Part shown: positions 8,294-17,381 of the stretch, one piece after another
How the letters are laid out: every line of letters starts with the position of its first letter
Numbering within the stretch: the stretch's first letter is position 1
DNA from: Campylobacter gracilis
GTDB taxonomy: Bacteria > Campylobacterota > Campylobacteria > Campylobacterales > Campylobacteraceae
Reading direction: 5' to 3'
Assembly: GCF_001190745.1 (NCBI RefSeq)
Contig: NZ_CP012196.1
Location: forward strand, 682,001 to 746,000
Length of the DNA stretch: 64,000 bases
Translations under genes and position numbers: made by a program
Notes under the pieces: model-generated
Seen by the model: the letters and a program-made list of their open reading frames with translations, nothing else
Told to the model about the DNA's origin: nothing
Database searches by the model: none

Positions 8294-11253
8294 TGCAAGC
8301 CGAGGTTTACGAATACTTTTTGCAAAACCAAAAAGAGCTTTTGATCTGCGAGGACGATAAAGAGGCTGCGGCGTGCGAGCAGGTGCTTAAATTTATGGGC
8401 TACGCGGCCTTTTGCCTGCCAGATTTTAGAGCGAGCTTCGGCGAGGATCTGCGTAGCTACATGGGTGAGCTAGCAGGCATCAGCACCGCTCTTAGCGCGT
8501 TTTACAAAGCAAGCGGTAAAAAAATTTTAATCTCGCCCGTCCGCACGATCTTAAATAAACTCCCCGCCGCAAGCCATCTGCGCCCGTTAAATATAAAATT
8601 TGGAAGCGAATTAAACTTAGGCGGGCTGAAAGAGGAAATTTTGCGCCTTGGATACGACGTGCGCGACATCGTCGAAAGCGTGGGCGAGGTGAGCTTCCGT
8701 GGCGAGATCGTCGATATTTTTTCGGTAGGGAGCGAAAGCGCGGTTAGAATTCTACTCGAAGGCGAGACGGTCGAGAGTATCAGGCGCTTTGACGTCGCGA
8801 CGCAAAAAAGCGAAAAAGATGAACTTGCGCAAGCCGAGATAGCGCCGTTTTTGGCAAATTTAAGCGAGGACGAGTTTGAGAGCGTGAGCGAAAAGATATC
8901 GCGCGCGGATAGCGACGCGTTAGCGCGCGATCTGGGCTCGCTCGGGTTTTGGTTCATCGATGGCTTCGTCGATTACGCGGAGGCGTTTGATTGCGTCTTG
9001 CTGCACGAGATCAAAAAGGATGAAATTTTTTCCGAGCGCAATTTGGATTTTTTAGACGCGATCGAGGTACTGCCTGCGGCGCGTAAATTTAAAGACCTCA
9101 CCGTGACGCCGTCGCAGGAATTTTTTGAATTCCACCGCAGCGAGGCTATCACGCTCATCGCGCGAAACGACGCTCTGCTAGCGCCGTTTGATCTCGGCGG
9201 ATTTAGCAATATCGAAATTTTACGCGAGGATTTCGTCGTAAATTTAATAAGTGCCGAGCGGATCATCCTTTCGCTAAACAAAGCGGCGCCTAAAAAGCGC
9301 GTGCGAAGATCGAGCCTAGCTCTGGATGAGCTAAACGTGGGCGATTTTGTCGTGCACGAAGATCACGGTATCGCTAAATTTAACGGGCTCGAGCTCATCG
9401 AGGTGATGGGACACAGCAAGGAGTTCGTATCCCTGCTCTACGAGGGCGGCGACAAGCTGCTGCTGCCGGTCGAGTATCTAAACAAGATCGATCGCTACGT
9501 CGCAAGCGGCGGCGCGGTAAGCTTGGATCATCTGGGCAGAGCGAGCTTTTCAAAAATCAAAGAGCGAGTGCGCGAAAAGCTCTTTGCGATCGCTTCAAAT
9601 ATCATCGCGCTGGCTGCCAAGCGCGAGCTGGTGCGAGGGCTCGTCATCAAAAACGAAAGCGCGGATTATGCGAAATTTTTAAGCGCAAGCGGCTTTAGCT
9701 ACACGAGCGATCAGCAAAAGGCGGTGGGCGCGATTTTAGCGGATCTGCAAAGCGGCAAGGTGATGGATCGCCTACTTAGCGGCGACGTGGGCTTTGGAAA
9801 GACCGAGGTTGCGATGAATGCGATTTTTGCCTGCATCCGTAGCGGCCATTCGGTGCTGTTTTTCGTACCCACTACGCTGCTTAGCTCACAGCATTACGCT
9901 ACGCTTAGCGAGCGCTTTAGGGAGTTTGAAATTCCCGTTTTCAAGCTCGATCGCTTTAGCAGCGCGAGGCAAAAGAGTGAAATTTTAAAGCGCCTGCAAA
10001 GCGGCGAGGCGATCGTCGTGGTCGGCACGCACTCACTTTTAAATTTAAATCCCGCAAATTTAGGGCTTATAATCATCGATGAGGAGCATAAATTCGGCGT
10101 TAAGCAAAAGGAGCGGCTCAAAGAGAAAAGCGCCGCCTCGCACCTGCTTAGTATGTCCGCGACGCCGATACCGCGCAGCCTAAATATGGCGCTAAGCTCG
10201 ATTAAAAGCTACTCCACGCTGCTTAGCCCGCCGCAGGACCGCCTGGACGTGCGCACCTTCGTCAAGCAGTGGGACGAAAAGATCGTAAAAGAGGCGATCT
10301 CGCGCGAGCTGCGACGCGGCGGGCAGATTTTTTACGTCCATAACCACATCGCGACGATGCAAAGCGCCAAAAAGAAGCTGCTTGAAATTTTGCCGAGCCT
10401 TAAAATTTTAATTCTACACTCCAAGATCGATGCTAAGACGACGGAGGATGAAATTCTAAAATTTGTGGCGGGTGGATACGATCTGCTGCTTTGCACCAGC
10501 ATCGTAGAAAGCGGCATTCATATGCCGCGCGTAAATACAATCATCGTCGAAAACGCTGATAAATTCGGTATCGCCGATCTGCACCAGCTGCGCGGTCGCG
10601 TCGGGCGCAGCAACAAACAGGGCTTTTGCTACTTTTTGATCGAGGATAAAACCGCTCTTACGCAGGACGCGCTAAAACGGCTCGTAGCGCTTGAGAGCAA
10701 CTCATTTTTGGGTAGCGGCTCGGTGCTAGCGTATCACGATCTGGAGATTCGTGGCGGCGGAAACCTACTCGGAGAGGCGCAGAGCGGGCATATCGAAGCG
10801 ATCGGCTACTCGCTTTATCTAAAGATGCTCGAAGAGGAGATCGGCAAGCTGCTAAGCAGAAAGAGCGCCGCTGCGAGCGTGGAGCTTAAAATTTCCGTAA
10901 ACGCCTTTTTAAACTCGGAATTTATCAGAGAGGATCGCCTGCGCTTGGATCTTTACAGGCGGCTTAGCAAGTGCGCCGAGGCGAGCGAAGTGCTTGAAAT
11001 TTTCGGTGAGATCGAGGATCGCTTCGGGCGCGCGGATATCTACACCAAGCAATTCATCGACGTGATGATGATTAAGGTTTTGGCTACGAAGCTTGGCTTG
11101 CGCGTGATTTCGAGCATGGACGAAAATATCTTGATCACCCTTGCAAACGGCGATAAGGTGCGATTAAAGGCGCAGACGCGCGATGATGACGACGTGATAA
11201 ACGAAATTTTAATCTATCTGCGAAGGGAGCTAAAAAATGCGAACTTGCGATGA
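8293..11253 (+). CDS. mfd: Transcription-repair coupling factor Mfd
   Basis: Mfd displaces RNA polymerase stalled at DNA lesions and recruits UvrA. The 986-residue protein is shorter than the E. coli enzyme of about 1150, as is usual in this group. Seen in order are an N-terminal UvrB-like region, the RNA-polymerase-interacting domain (VGDFVVHEDHGIAKF, about residue 348), a RecG-like motor with Walker A GDVGFGKTE (about 496-504) and DEEHKFG (about 595), motif VI region QLRGRVGRSNKQG, and the C-terminal TRCF domain. Its ATG shares a base with the preceding stop, and it overlaps the next gene by 17 bases. Confidence 0.97.
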   Translation: MQAEVYEYFLQNQKELLICEDDKEAAACEQVLKFMGYAAFCLPDFRASFGEDLRSYMGELAGISTALSAFYKASGKKILISPVRTILNKLPAASHLRPLNIKFGSELNLGGLKEEILRLGYDVRDIVESVGEVSFRGEIVDIFSVGSESAVRILLEGETVESIRRFDVATQKSEKDELAQAEIAPFLANLSEDEFESVSEKISRADSDALARDLGSLGFWFIDGFVDYAEAFDCVLLHEIKKDEIFSERNLDFLDAIEVLPAARKFKDLTVTPSQEFFEFHRSEAITLIARNDALLAPFDLGGFSNIEILREDFVVNLISAERIILSLNKAAPKKRVRRSSLALDELNVGDFVVHEDHGIAKFNGLELIEVMGHSKEFVSLLYEGGDKLLLPVEYLNKIDRYVASGGAVSLDHLGRASFSKIKERVREKLFAIASNIIALAAKRELVRGLVIKNESADYAKFLSASGFSYTSDQQKAVGAILADLQSGKVMDRLLSGDVGFGKTEVAMNAIFACIRSGHSVLFFVPTTLLSSQHYATLSERFREFEIPVFKLDRFSSARQKSEILKRLQSGEAIVVVGTHSLLNLNPANLGLIIIDEEHKFGVKQKERLKEKSAASHLLSMSATPIPRSLNMALSSIKSYSTLLSPPQDRLDVRTFVKQWDEKIVKEAISRELRRGGQIFYVHNHIATMQSAKKKLLEILPSLKILILHSKIDAKTTEDEILKFVAGGYDLLLCTSIVESGIHMPRVNTIIVENADKFGIADLHQLRGRVGRSNKQGFCYFLIEDKTALTQDALKRLVALESNSFLGSGSVLAYHDLEIRGGGNLLGEAQSGHIEAIGYSLYLKMLEEEIGKLLSRKSAAASVELKISVNAFLNSEFIREDRLRLDLYRRLSKCAEASEVLEIFGEIEDRFGRADIYTKQFIDVMMIKVLATKLGLRVISSMDENILITLANGDKVRLKAQTRDDDDVINEILIYLRRELKNANLR

Positions 11254-12220
11254 AAATATCAAAAAAAGCGCGAGCAAAAGTAGAAGTGAAGAGTTGAATT
11301 TAGCCGCGGCGAGCGGTTTAAATTTAGCGCCGCAAGCCGTCCTAAAAAGCGCGCAGAGCGACGCCAGTGAGCAAATTTATTTCAGCGATTTTAGCGCGAT
11401 TGATTGGCGCACGGCGCAGGTCGCCGTCTTTCGCGCGAGCAAAAAGGCGCTAAAGATCGTCCGTGACATCGATTTTACCGATCTTGACGCGCTCGTGGGG
11501 CTAGAGAGCCAAAAATCGGCTCTTATAAAAAACACGGGCGCTTTCCTGCGCGACTGCAGCGCCAACCACGTACTTTTGTGGGGCGAGAGCGGCTGCGGCA
11601 AATCAAGCCTTGCGAAGGCGGTTTTTTCTAAATTTATCCCGCAAGGCCTTAAGATCATCGAGATCGGCAGGGACGATCTGGGCTATCTCGTGGATATAAT
11701 CGACGCGATCCGCGAAAGGAATTTTAAATTTATCATCTTTTGCGACGATTTGAGTTTTGAGCTTGGCGAGAGCGGCTACAAGCACCTTAAGCCGCTGCTA
11801 GAAGGATCCTTAGAGCGCGCGCCGCGCAACGTGCTGATGTATGCGACGTCCAACCGCCGCCACATCGTAGGCGAATGCACAAGCGATAATGACGCCGCGC
11901 AGATCAGCCGCGGCGAGCTGCACCTAAGCGACGCGGCGAACGAGCGAATCAGCCTGAGCGAGCGCTTCGGGCTGCAACTAAGCTTTTACGGCGGGAGCAT
12001 GCGGGAGTATTTAGGGATCGTAGATGCCTATTTTGCGGCTGCGCAAGGTATGAGCGCGGCAGAATTTCGCTTGAGCTTTGCCGCAAATTTAGATGCGCTG
12101 CACGCAAAGGCAAGGGAGTTTGCGATGCTTCGCGCAAGCCGCAGCGGCCGCGCGGCAAAGCAGTTTTTCTTGAGCTTTGGCGAGGAATTTTTTGCAAATT
12201 TAAAAGGCGGCGACAGATGA
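11237..12220 (+). CDS. AAA+ ATPase of the DUF815 type
   Basis: A 327-residue ATP-binding protein of unknown role. After about 75 poorly conserved residues comes a P-loop GESGCGKSS (about 116-124), a Walker B-like FIIFCDD (about 166-172) and a sensor-like MYATSNRRH. This arrangement fits the DUF815 family, conserved next to DNA-repair or unknown genes in several bacteria. The Ser/Ala-rich N-terminus may be a loose linker. It is translationally coupled to mfd and lies just before a base-excision glycosylase, so a link to DNA repair is reasonable but inferred only from position. Confidence 0.82.
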   Translation: MRTCDENIKKSASKSRSEELNLAAASGLNLAPQAVLKSAQSDASEQIYFSDFSAIDWRTAQVAVFRASKKALKIVRDIDFTDLDALVGLESQKSALIKNTGAFLRDCSANHVLLWGESGCGKSSLAKAVFSKFIPQGLKIIEIGRDDLGYLVDIIDAIRERNFKFIIFCDDLSFELGESGYKHLKPLLEGSLERAPRNVLMYATSNRRHIVGECTSDNDAAQISRGELHLSDAANERISLSERFGLQLSFYGGSMREYLGIVDAYFAAAQGMSAAEFRLSFAANLDALHAKAREFAMLRASRSGRAAKQFFLSFGEEFFANLKGGDR

Positions 12221-12342
12221 ATACGGCGCGCGAATTTAAATTTGGCGTAAATTTTATCGCCGTGCTAGAGTGCATGCGGAAAATCGCCGCCGCCGCGCAA
12301 AATTTTAGAAACGATGCCAGAAATTTAGGAGAAGCGAAATGA
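12217..12342 (+). CDS. Possible 41-residue ORF bridging the ATPase and glycosylase genes
   Basis: The ATG overlaps the stop of the ATPase gene (ATGA), and the TGA overlaps the ATG of the next gene (ATGA), so the frame fills the gap exactly. The product would begin MNTAREFKF and end NLGEAK. There is no motif, and the DNA resembles the AAATTT-rich spacer repeats elsewhere in the window, so it may be a translated spacer that keeps ribosomes coupled rather than a functional protein. Low confidence. Confidence 0.28.
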   Translation: MNTAREFKFGVNFIAVLECMRKIAAAAQNFRNDARNLGEAK

Positions 12343-13037
12343 GCGCGACCGAGCTTTTTATCGCGCTTTTTCGCGCCGTGGAAATTAAGGATTTTCGCTG
12401 GTGGCCCGAGTTTGGAAGCTTTGAGGTGGTCGTGGGGGCGATTTTGATCCAAAATACGGCGTGGCGTAATGCCGATGCGGCACTGCAAAACCTGCGTAGC
12501 AAGGGGCTTTTGAGCCTAGATGGGATCGCTGGGCTAGATAAAGCGGAGCTTGCGGAGATCATTAAAGTGAGCGGATTTTATAATCAAAAAGCGAGACGCC
12601 TAAGCTTGCTTTGCAAAGCGATAATCGCGGATTTTGGGGATTTTGAGAGCTTCAAGGCGGGCGTTAGCCGTGAGTGGCTGCTAGCGCGCAAGGGGATCGG
12701 TGCGGAGAGCTGCGATGCGATCTTGTGCTATGCGTGCGAGCGCGCGGTGATGGTCGCAGATAGCTATTCGGCGCGGCTGCTCGAGGCTTTGGACTATGAG
12801 TTTGAAAGCTACGACGAGCTTAGCGCATGGCTTAGTGAGCTGGAATTTGAGCGGATCTATGAGCTTGTAAATTCTGCTAATCTTCCCTGCGATGCGGTGG
12901 CAAAAGTAGATAAGCTGGAGAACGAAAACGGCGCGTATGCGTTATTTCATGGGCTCATCGTGGAATTTTGCAAAGCACATTTGAAAGGTAAAATTTTCGA
13001 CGAGAGCGCGAAAATAATTTTAAATGATTTGAGGTAG
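12339..13037 (+). CDS. HhH-GPD DNA glycosylase, MagIII-like (3-methyladenine)
   Basis: A base-excision repair enzyme of the endonuclease III superfamily, 232 residues. The helix-hairpin-helix is ARKGIGAESCDAIL (about residues 116-129), and the catalytic Asp follows in VADSYS (D141). The lysine of bifunctional EndoIII is replaced: its position in the hairpin region reads GAESCD rather than GRKTA. The C-terminus lacks the four-Cys iron-sulfur cluster. Both traits match the Helicobacter MagIII alkyl-base glycosylase rather than Nth. The start ATGA overlap and the mfd-ATPase neighbourhood suggest a repair operon. Substrate assignment is from family knowledge. Confidence 0.85.
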   Translation: MSATELFIALFRAVEIKDFRWWPEFGSFEVVVGAILIQNTAWRNADAALQNLRSKGLLSLDGIAGLDKAELAEIIKVSGFYNQKARRLSLLCKAIIADFGDFESFKAGVSREWLLARKGIGAESCDAILCYACERAVMVADSYSARLLEALDYEFESYDELSAWLSELEFERIYELVNSANLPCDAVAKVDKLENENGAYALFHGLIVEFCKAHLKGKIFDESAKIILNDLR

Positions 13038-13039
13038 AT

Positions 13040-15097
13040 ATGTTTAACACTAAAATTTTAGAAAATTTAATGGTTGCTTTTTGCTTTTGTATAACGCTTG
13101 CGTTACATTTACTGATATTTAACCATTACTTCTCACTCCAAGAAGGCTGGTGGGAAACCTATGCTTATTTAGTAAATAGGGGAGAGGTGATAAATAAAGA
13201 TTTTTATCTAGCATGGACTCCGTTATTTGTATATATAAACGCCTTTTATCAAAAAATATTTGGGATAAATTTTTTTGCTTTTGCCTGCATCGGTGTAGTA
13301 GCTGCAATGATACAGGTGATCTTGCTTTATGCTGTTTTGAGGGAGTTTTTTTCTAAAGTAAGTAGCGCTGTAGCAGCAATTTTTGCGAGCTTGCTATGGA
13401 TCGTTGGTGGGTCGTATATCGCCAAAGACTATCATACCTACGTCTTCATCATAGAATTTTCTACTCTATTATTTCTAGTAAGATCCATAAAGAACGAGAA
13501 TTCTAAAAAAGGTATCATATATCAAATACTTGGAATCTTATTTCTAGTCCTACTTTTTTTTATAAAACAAAATGTGGGATTAGTTCTTTTTGCAAGTCTT
13601 TTTGTATCTTATGCTTTTATATCTAGTAGCGTAAAAGATTATTTAAAAAGAATAGGATTTTTACTACTCTTTACTATTATATTCTTTGCATCCATAAATT
13701 TCATCATGCCTTTTGATCCTTCATCAATAATAGATAATGATTCAAAAGGAAGTCTATGGACGATAGCGACGAGGTTTTGGACAAATAATGTAAATTTTGA
13801 GACTTTATTAAATGGATTTTATGTCTTTTGTATCATTCTAATCCTTTTTTACCTTAGAAACTATATAAAGGATTTTTATGCAAAAATTTTATTAAAAATT
13901 ATATCTGTTACTACTAAAGAATTTCGCATATTTATTCTTATTTTAATTTATATATTTCCAATTTATGGCTTTATTTATATTATTAATAACTTTGGAATTT
14001 CAATGTATCGTTTTATATCAGCCGCAATAGGTCTAATTCTCTTTATTATGTATGCTTTTTTTATAAAAAATAATCGATTCTACAATTCACAAAAATATGT
14101 ATTTATAACTTTATCGATGACGGCTATTTCCTACGCAGGGACCTTTGCAGATTTATTTACGGCTAATTCAAATATGATTTGCATAGCTTTTTTATGTGCT
14201 TTTATAATAAATTATACAAGAATTAAACATATTAAAAATATATTAGTGTGTTTTTTATTAATTTCTATATATTTTAATATCGAATCTGTTTTATATACAC
14301 CATATCAATGGAATTACAATTATCAAACTAATGTATTTAATGCTAGAACTCAAAGTACTTATCCGCAACTTAAAGGCATCTATATGGATGAAAGGACTGC
14401 AAATATTTATAATTATTTTATGATTTATGTTAATGAAAAATCAAAATCCAAAGATGATTTTTACTTTTTTAATTTGCCTATAATGTATTTATTAAATAAT
14501 AAAATTCCACCATATAGGCTAGTAACACATTGGTTTGATGTATCATCATCTAAAGCCATAGAAGAGGAGTATAATGAATTTATAAAGTCACCTACGCGAA
14601 ACATTGTAATGTATCAATACCAAACTTACTTTTCTTTGGCACATAAACGTTTTCAAGGTAAAAGTTCTTTTAAACAGGCTGATTTTTATGAAATAATGAA
14701 CAAATGGGTAAAAGAAGGAAAGTATAAATTTATAGGATCTATTATAGTACCGTATGACGACGCCTCTTTGGAAGAAGAGAAAAATCATATACTTAAGAAT
14801 TTATTAATTATACTTCAGAATGATAAATTTTTTGGTATGAGTCGCGATGAGTTTACGAACTGGCTTAAAGACAACGGTATAACACTTACATATGTTAAGC
14901 ATGAAGAAGTAAAAGCTGATGATCAAAATCCTAAACAGTTGGATGAGAATAAGCAAGATTTGATGCAAAATGGTGATATATTACAAATGGACGGAAGCGT
15001 AGCTGATTTAAGTAGGATATTTCCGCAATTGGGAGTGGCACCCATCGAATCTACCTTTTTTAATACGATAAATATTTATGAAAGACAAGAAGACTAA
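13040..15097 (+). CDS. GT-C-type polytopic glycosyltransferase-like protein, paralogue 1
   Basis: A 685-residue membrane protein with about eleven hydrophobic helices and a soluble C-terminal domain of about 250 residues. Near the N-terminus it has FSLQEGWWETYAYL followed by VINKDFYLAWTPL, the pattern of GT-C enzymes (an early acidic loop motif, then a DFY..PP-like motif) that use polyprenyl-phosphate sugars on the outer face of the membrane. The first 245 residues are nearly identical to the next gene; the middle is unrelated and the C-terminal domain is similar. The DNA is far more AT-rich than the genes upstream, which suggests acquisition. It is the first gene of the polysaccharide locus. 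A polymerase (Wzy) role cannot be excluded. Confidence 0.75.
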   Translation: MFNTKILENLMVAFCFCITLALHLLIFNHYFSLQEGWWETYAYLVNRGEVINKDFYLAWTPLFVYINAFYQKIFGINFFAFACIGVVAAMIQVILLYAVLREFFSKVSSAVAAIFASLLWIVGGSYIAKDYHTYVFIIEFSTLLFLVRSIKNENSKKGIIYQILGILFLVLLFFIKQNVGLVLFASLFVSYAFISSSVKDYLKRIGFLLLFTIIFFASINFIMPFDPSSIIDNDSKGSLWTIATRFWTNNVNFETLLNGFYVFCIILILFYLRNYIKDFYAKILLKIISVTTKEFRIFILILIYIFPIYGFIYIINNFGISMYRFISAAIGLILFIMYAFFIKNNRFYNSQKYVFITLSMTAISYAGTFADLFTANSNMICIAFLCAFIINYTRIKHIKNILVCFLLISIYFNIESVLYTPYQWNYNYQTNVFNARTQSTYPQLKGIYMDERTANIYNYFMIYVNEKSKSKDDFYFFNLPIMYLLNNKIPPYRLVTHWFDVSSSKAIEEEYNEFIKSPTRNIVMYQYQTYFSLAHKRFQGKSSFKQADFYEIMNKWVKEGKYKFIGSIIVPYDDASLEEEKNHILKNLLIILQNDKFFGMSRDEFTNWLKDNGITLTYVKHEEVKADDQNPKQLDENKQDLMQNGDILQMDGSVADLSRIFPQLGVAPIESTFFNTINIYERQED

Positions 15098-15099
15098 CT

Positions 15100-17133
15100 A
15101 TGAATGATATACGTCTAGAAAAATTTATAATAGCTTTATCTCTTATAACAGTTTTAATCCTACATCTCCTCATCTTTAACCATTACTTCTCACTCCAAGA
15201 AGGATGGTGGGAAACCTATGCTTATTTAGTAAATAAAGGAGAAGTGATCAATAAAGATTTTTATCTAGCATGGACTCCGTTATTTGTATATATAAACGCC
15301 TTTTATCAAAAAATATTCGGGATAAATTTCTTTGCCTTTGCCTGCATCGGCGTAGTAGCCGCAATGATACAGGTAATTTTATTGTATTTGGTTTTGAGAG
15401 AATTTTTTTCTAGGGTAAGTAGTATTTTGGGGGCTACATTCGCTAGTTTTTTATGGTTTGGTATGGAGACGTATATCGCCAAAGACTACCATACCTACGT
15501 CTTCATCATAGAATTTTCTACTCTATTATTTCTAGTAAAATCCATAAAAAATGAAAATTCTAAAAAAGGCATCATATATCAAATACTTGGAATCTTATTT
15601 TTAGTCCTGCTTTTTTTCATAAAGCAAAATGTAGGTTTGGTTCTTTTCGCTAGTCTTTTTGTATCTTATGCTTTTATATCTAGTAACGTAAAAGATTATT
15701 TAAAAAGAATAGGATTTTTACTGCTCTTTACTGCTATATTCTTTGCATCCATAAATTTCATAATGCCTTTTGATCTTTCATCAATAACAGATAACGACTC
15801 AAAAGGAAGTCTATGGACGATAGCGACGAGGTTTATTTTTGAGCCATTATTATTTAAGAATTTAATTGTGGCATTTACTATATTTATTTTTATACTAGTA
15901 TTAAAAAGATACTTTGATTGTATTTGTTGTATATATGATAAAACTATGATGAAAATAATGCATGATGTTGCTAGTCCTATAAGATTCGCAATGGTGGGTG
16001 CAATTTTTATAGTGCTTGGATATTTTATAATTCATTTTACTAGCAAGCATATCTATATCGGCTTTTCTATATCTATAATACTATTTATAATTACCATGGT
16101 ATTTATTATTAAAAATGCTAAAATTTATAAATCTAAAGAATATAAATTTATGACGCTAGCCATTACGGCCATAGTATATAGTGGTACCTTAACTTCGTAT
16201 GCGCTAGACATGAATACTATATTGCTTTGCCTGAGCTTTGCCTTTGCATATATATTAAATCAAAATTTAAGAAATTTTGTAAGGGCGATATTTTTATTCT
16301 GGATGCTTTTTATAATGGCTTTAATATTTTATAGTAAGCTATTAAATCCATATAATTGGTTAGAGAATTATCAACCAAGTATATTTCGGGCAGATAGCGA
16401 GGCTTCTTATCCGCAATTAAAGGGTATAAAAATGGATAAGAAAATTTCTGAAATTTTAGATTTTTTTCATGAATATGTTGGTAAAAAATCCAAGTCTGAT
16501 AAAGATTTTTACTTTTTCAACTTTCCTATAATGTATCTATTAAACGATAAAATTCCACCATATAAATTGATGACGCAGTGGTTTGATGTAGTGCCTACAA
16601 AGCTGGCAAATAAGGAATACGAAGATTTTATAAATAACCCAAGTGATAACGTGGTATTGTATCAATATTCTGCTTTAGCATTTGATGTTCACAAGAGATT
16701 TTTACAAAAAGATCATTTTATGCAAGAAGAATTTCATAAAACTATGAATGAGTGGGTTAAAGAGGGTAAATATAAATTTATTAGATCTTTTATAGTGCCT
16801 AGTTATTTAGAATACGCTCCAAGGTATCAAAATGGAGCTATCAAAATGGAAGTAATAATACAAAATAGTGCTTTGATCGTTGAAAATTATAAAAAATTAA
16901 AAATTTGGCTTGATGCGAATGGAATAATTTTAGAGAAAGTAAAACGAGATGGTGCGAATATATATAGTAGCGATGATTTGGATGATGTATCGCAAAGTAT
17001 AAGTATAGGTGATGTTGTTGTTATTGAGGGGCCGATAAAGTATGTTTTTGCCATCTTTCCTCAAATAGGTGTCATGCCAATTGATAGATCAGGGAGACTA
17101 AATTCGATAAATATATATGAAAGGATCAAATAG
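15100..17133 (+). CDS. GT-C-type polytopic glycosyltransferase-like protein, paralogue 2
   Basis: A 677-residue tandem paralogue of the preceding gene. LQEGWWETY (about residues 32-40) and NKDFYLAWTPL are preserved. Near-identity at DNA level stops sharply after the shared LWTIATRF segment (about 13775 in the first copy, 15834 here). The following helices differ, and the last part converges again (IFPQ.GV.PI......INIYER). This suggests duplication followed by exchange of a central segment, possibly changing sugar or acceptor choice. It ends on a TAG that overlaps the GTG of the next gene. Confidence 0.75.
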   Translation: MNDIRLEKFIIALSLITVLILHLLIFNHYFSLQEGWWETYAYLVNKGEVINKDFYLAWTPLFVYINAFYQKIFGINFFAFACIGVVAAMIQVILLYLVLREFFSRVSSILGATFASFLWFGMETYIAKDYHTYVFIIEFSTLLFLVKSIKNENSKKGIIYQILGILFLVLLFFIKQNVGLVLFASLFVSYAFISSNVKDYLKRIGFLLLFTAIFFASINFIMPFDLSSITDNDSKGSLWTIATRFIFEPLLFKNLIVAFTIFIFILVLKRYFDCICCIYDKTMMKIMHDVASPIRFAMVGAIFIVLGYFIIHFTSKHIYIGFSISIILFIITMVFIIKNAKIYKSKEYKFMTLAITAIVYSGTLTSYALDMNTILLCLSFAFAYILNQNLRNFVRAIFLFWMLFIMALIFYSKLLNPYNWLENYQPSIFRADSEASYPQLKGIKMDKKISEILDFFHEYVGKKSKSDKDFYFFNFPIMYLLNDKIPPYKLMTQWFDVVPTKLANKEYEDFINNPSDNVVLYQYSALAFDVHKRFLQKDHFMQEEFHKTMNEWVKEGKYKFIRSFIVPSYLEYAPRYQNGAIKMEVIIQNSALIVENYKKLKIWLDANGIILEKVKRDGANIYSSDDLDDVSQSISIGDVVVIEGPIKYVFAIFPQIGVMPIDRSGRLNSINIYERIK

Positions 17134-17381
17134 TGAAGAGAATTACTTTAATAAAGATATTCGTCTATTATATTTTAATAAATGCTCTAATTTATTTATT
17201 TCTCTTTCCGGCAGAGAAATTTAGCGACCATAAGTATGCTTATAACGACTATGGTTTATCGTTTTTAGCAAAAAGCAATAATGTTTTATTTTTTTATCTA
17301 TTTTATATATTTATTACATCGATAGTATTTACTATTCTGCTTTGGTTCATAAGATATAAATCTGGAGGAAGCGATGAATAA
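17133..17381 (+). CDS. Small two-helix membrane protein
   Basis: An 82-residue protein starting with GTG that overlaps the stop of the upstream gene, with a hydrophobic segment at each end (about residues 7-25 and 50-72) and a loop between. No family is recognised. The stop overlaps the ATG of the next large membrane protein by eight bases, so the two are probably co-translated; a small subunit or chaperone for that protein is conceivable. The AT-rich composition matches its neighbours. Confidence 0.6.
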   Translation: MKRITLIKIFVYYILINALIYLFLFPAEKFSDHKYAYNDYGLSFLAKSNNVLFFYLFYIFITSIVFTILLWFIRYKSGGSDE

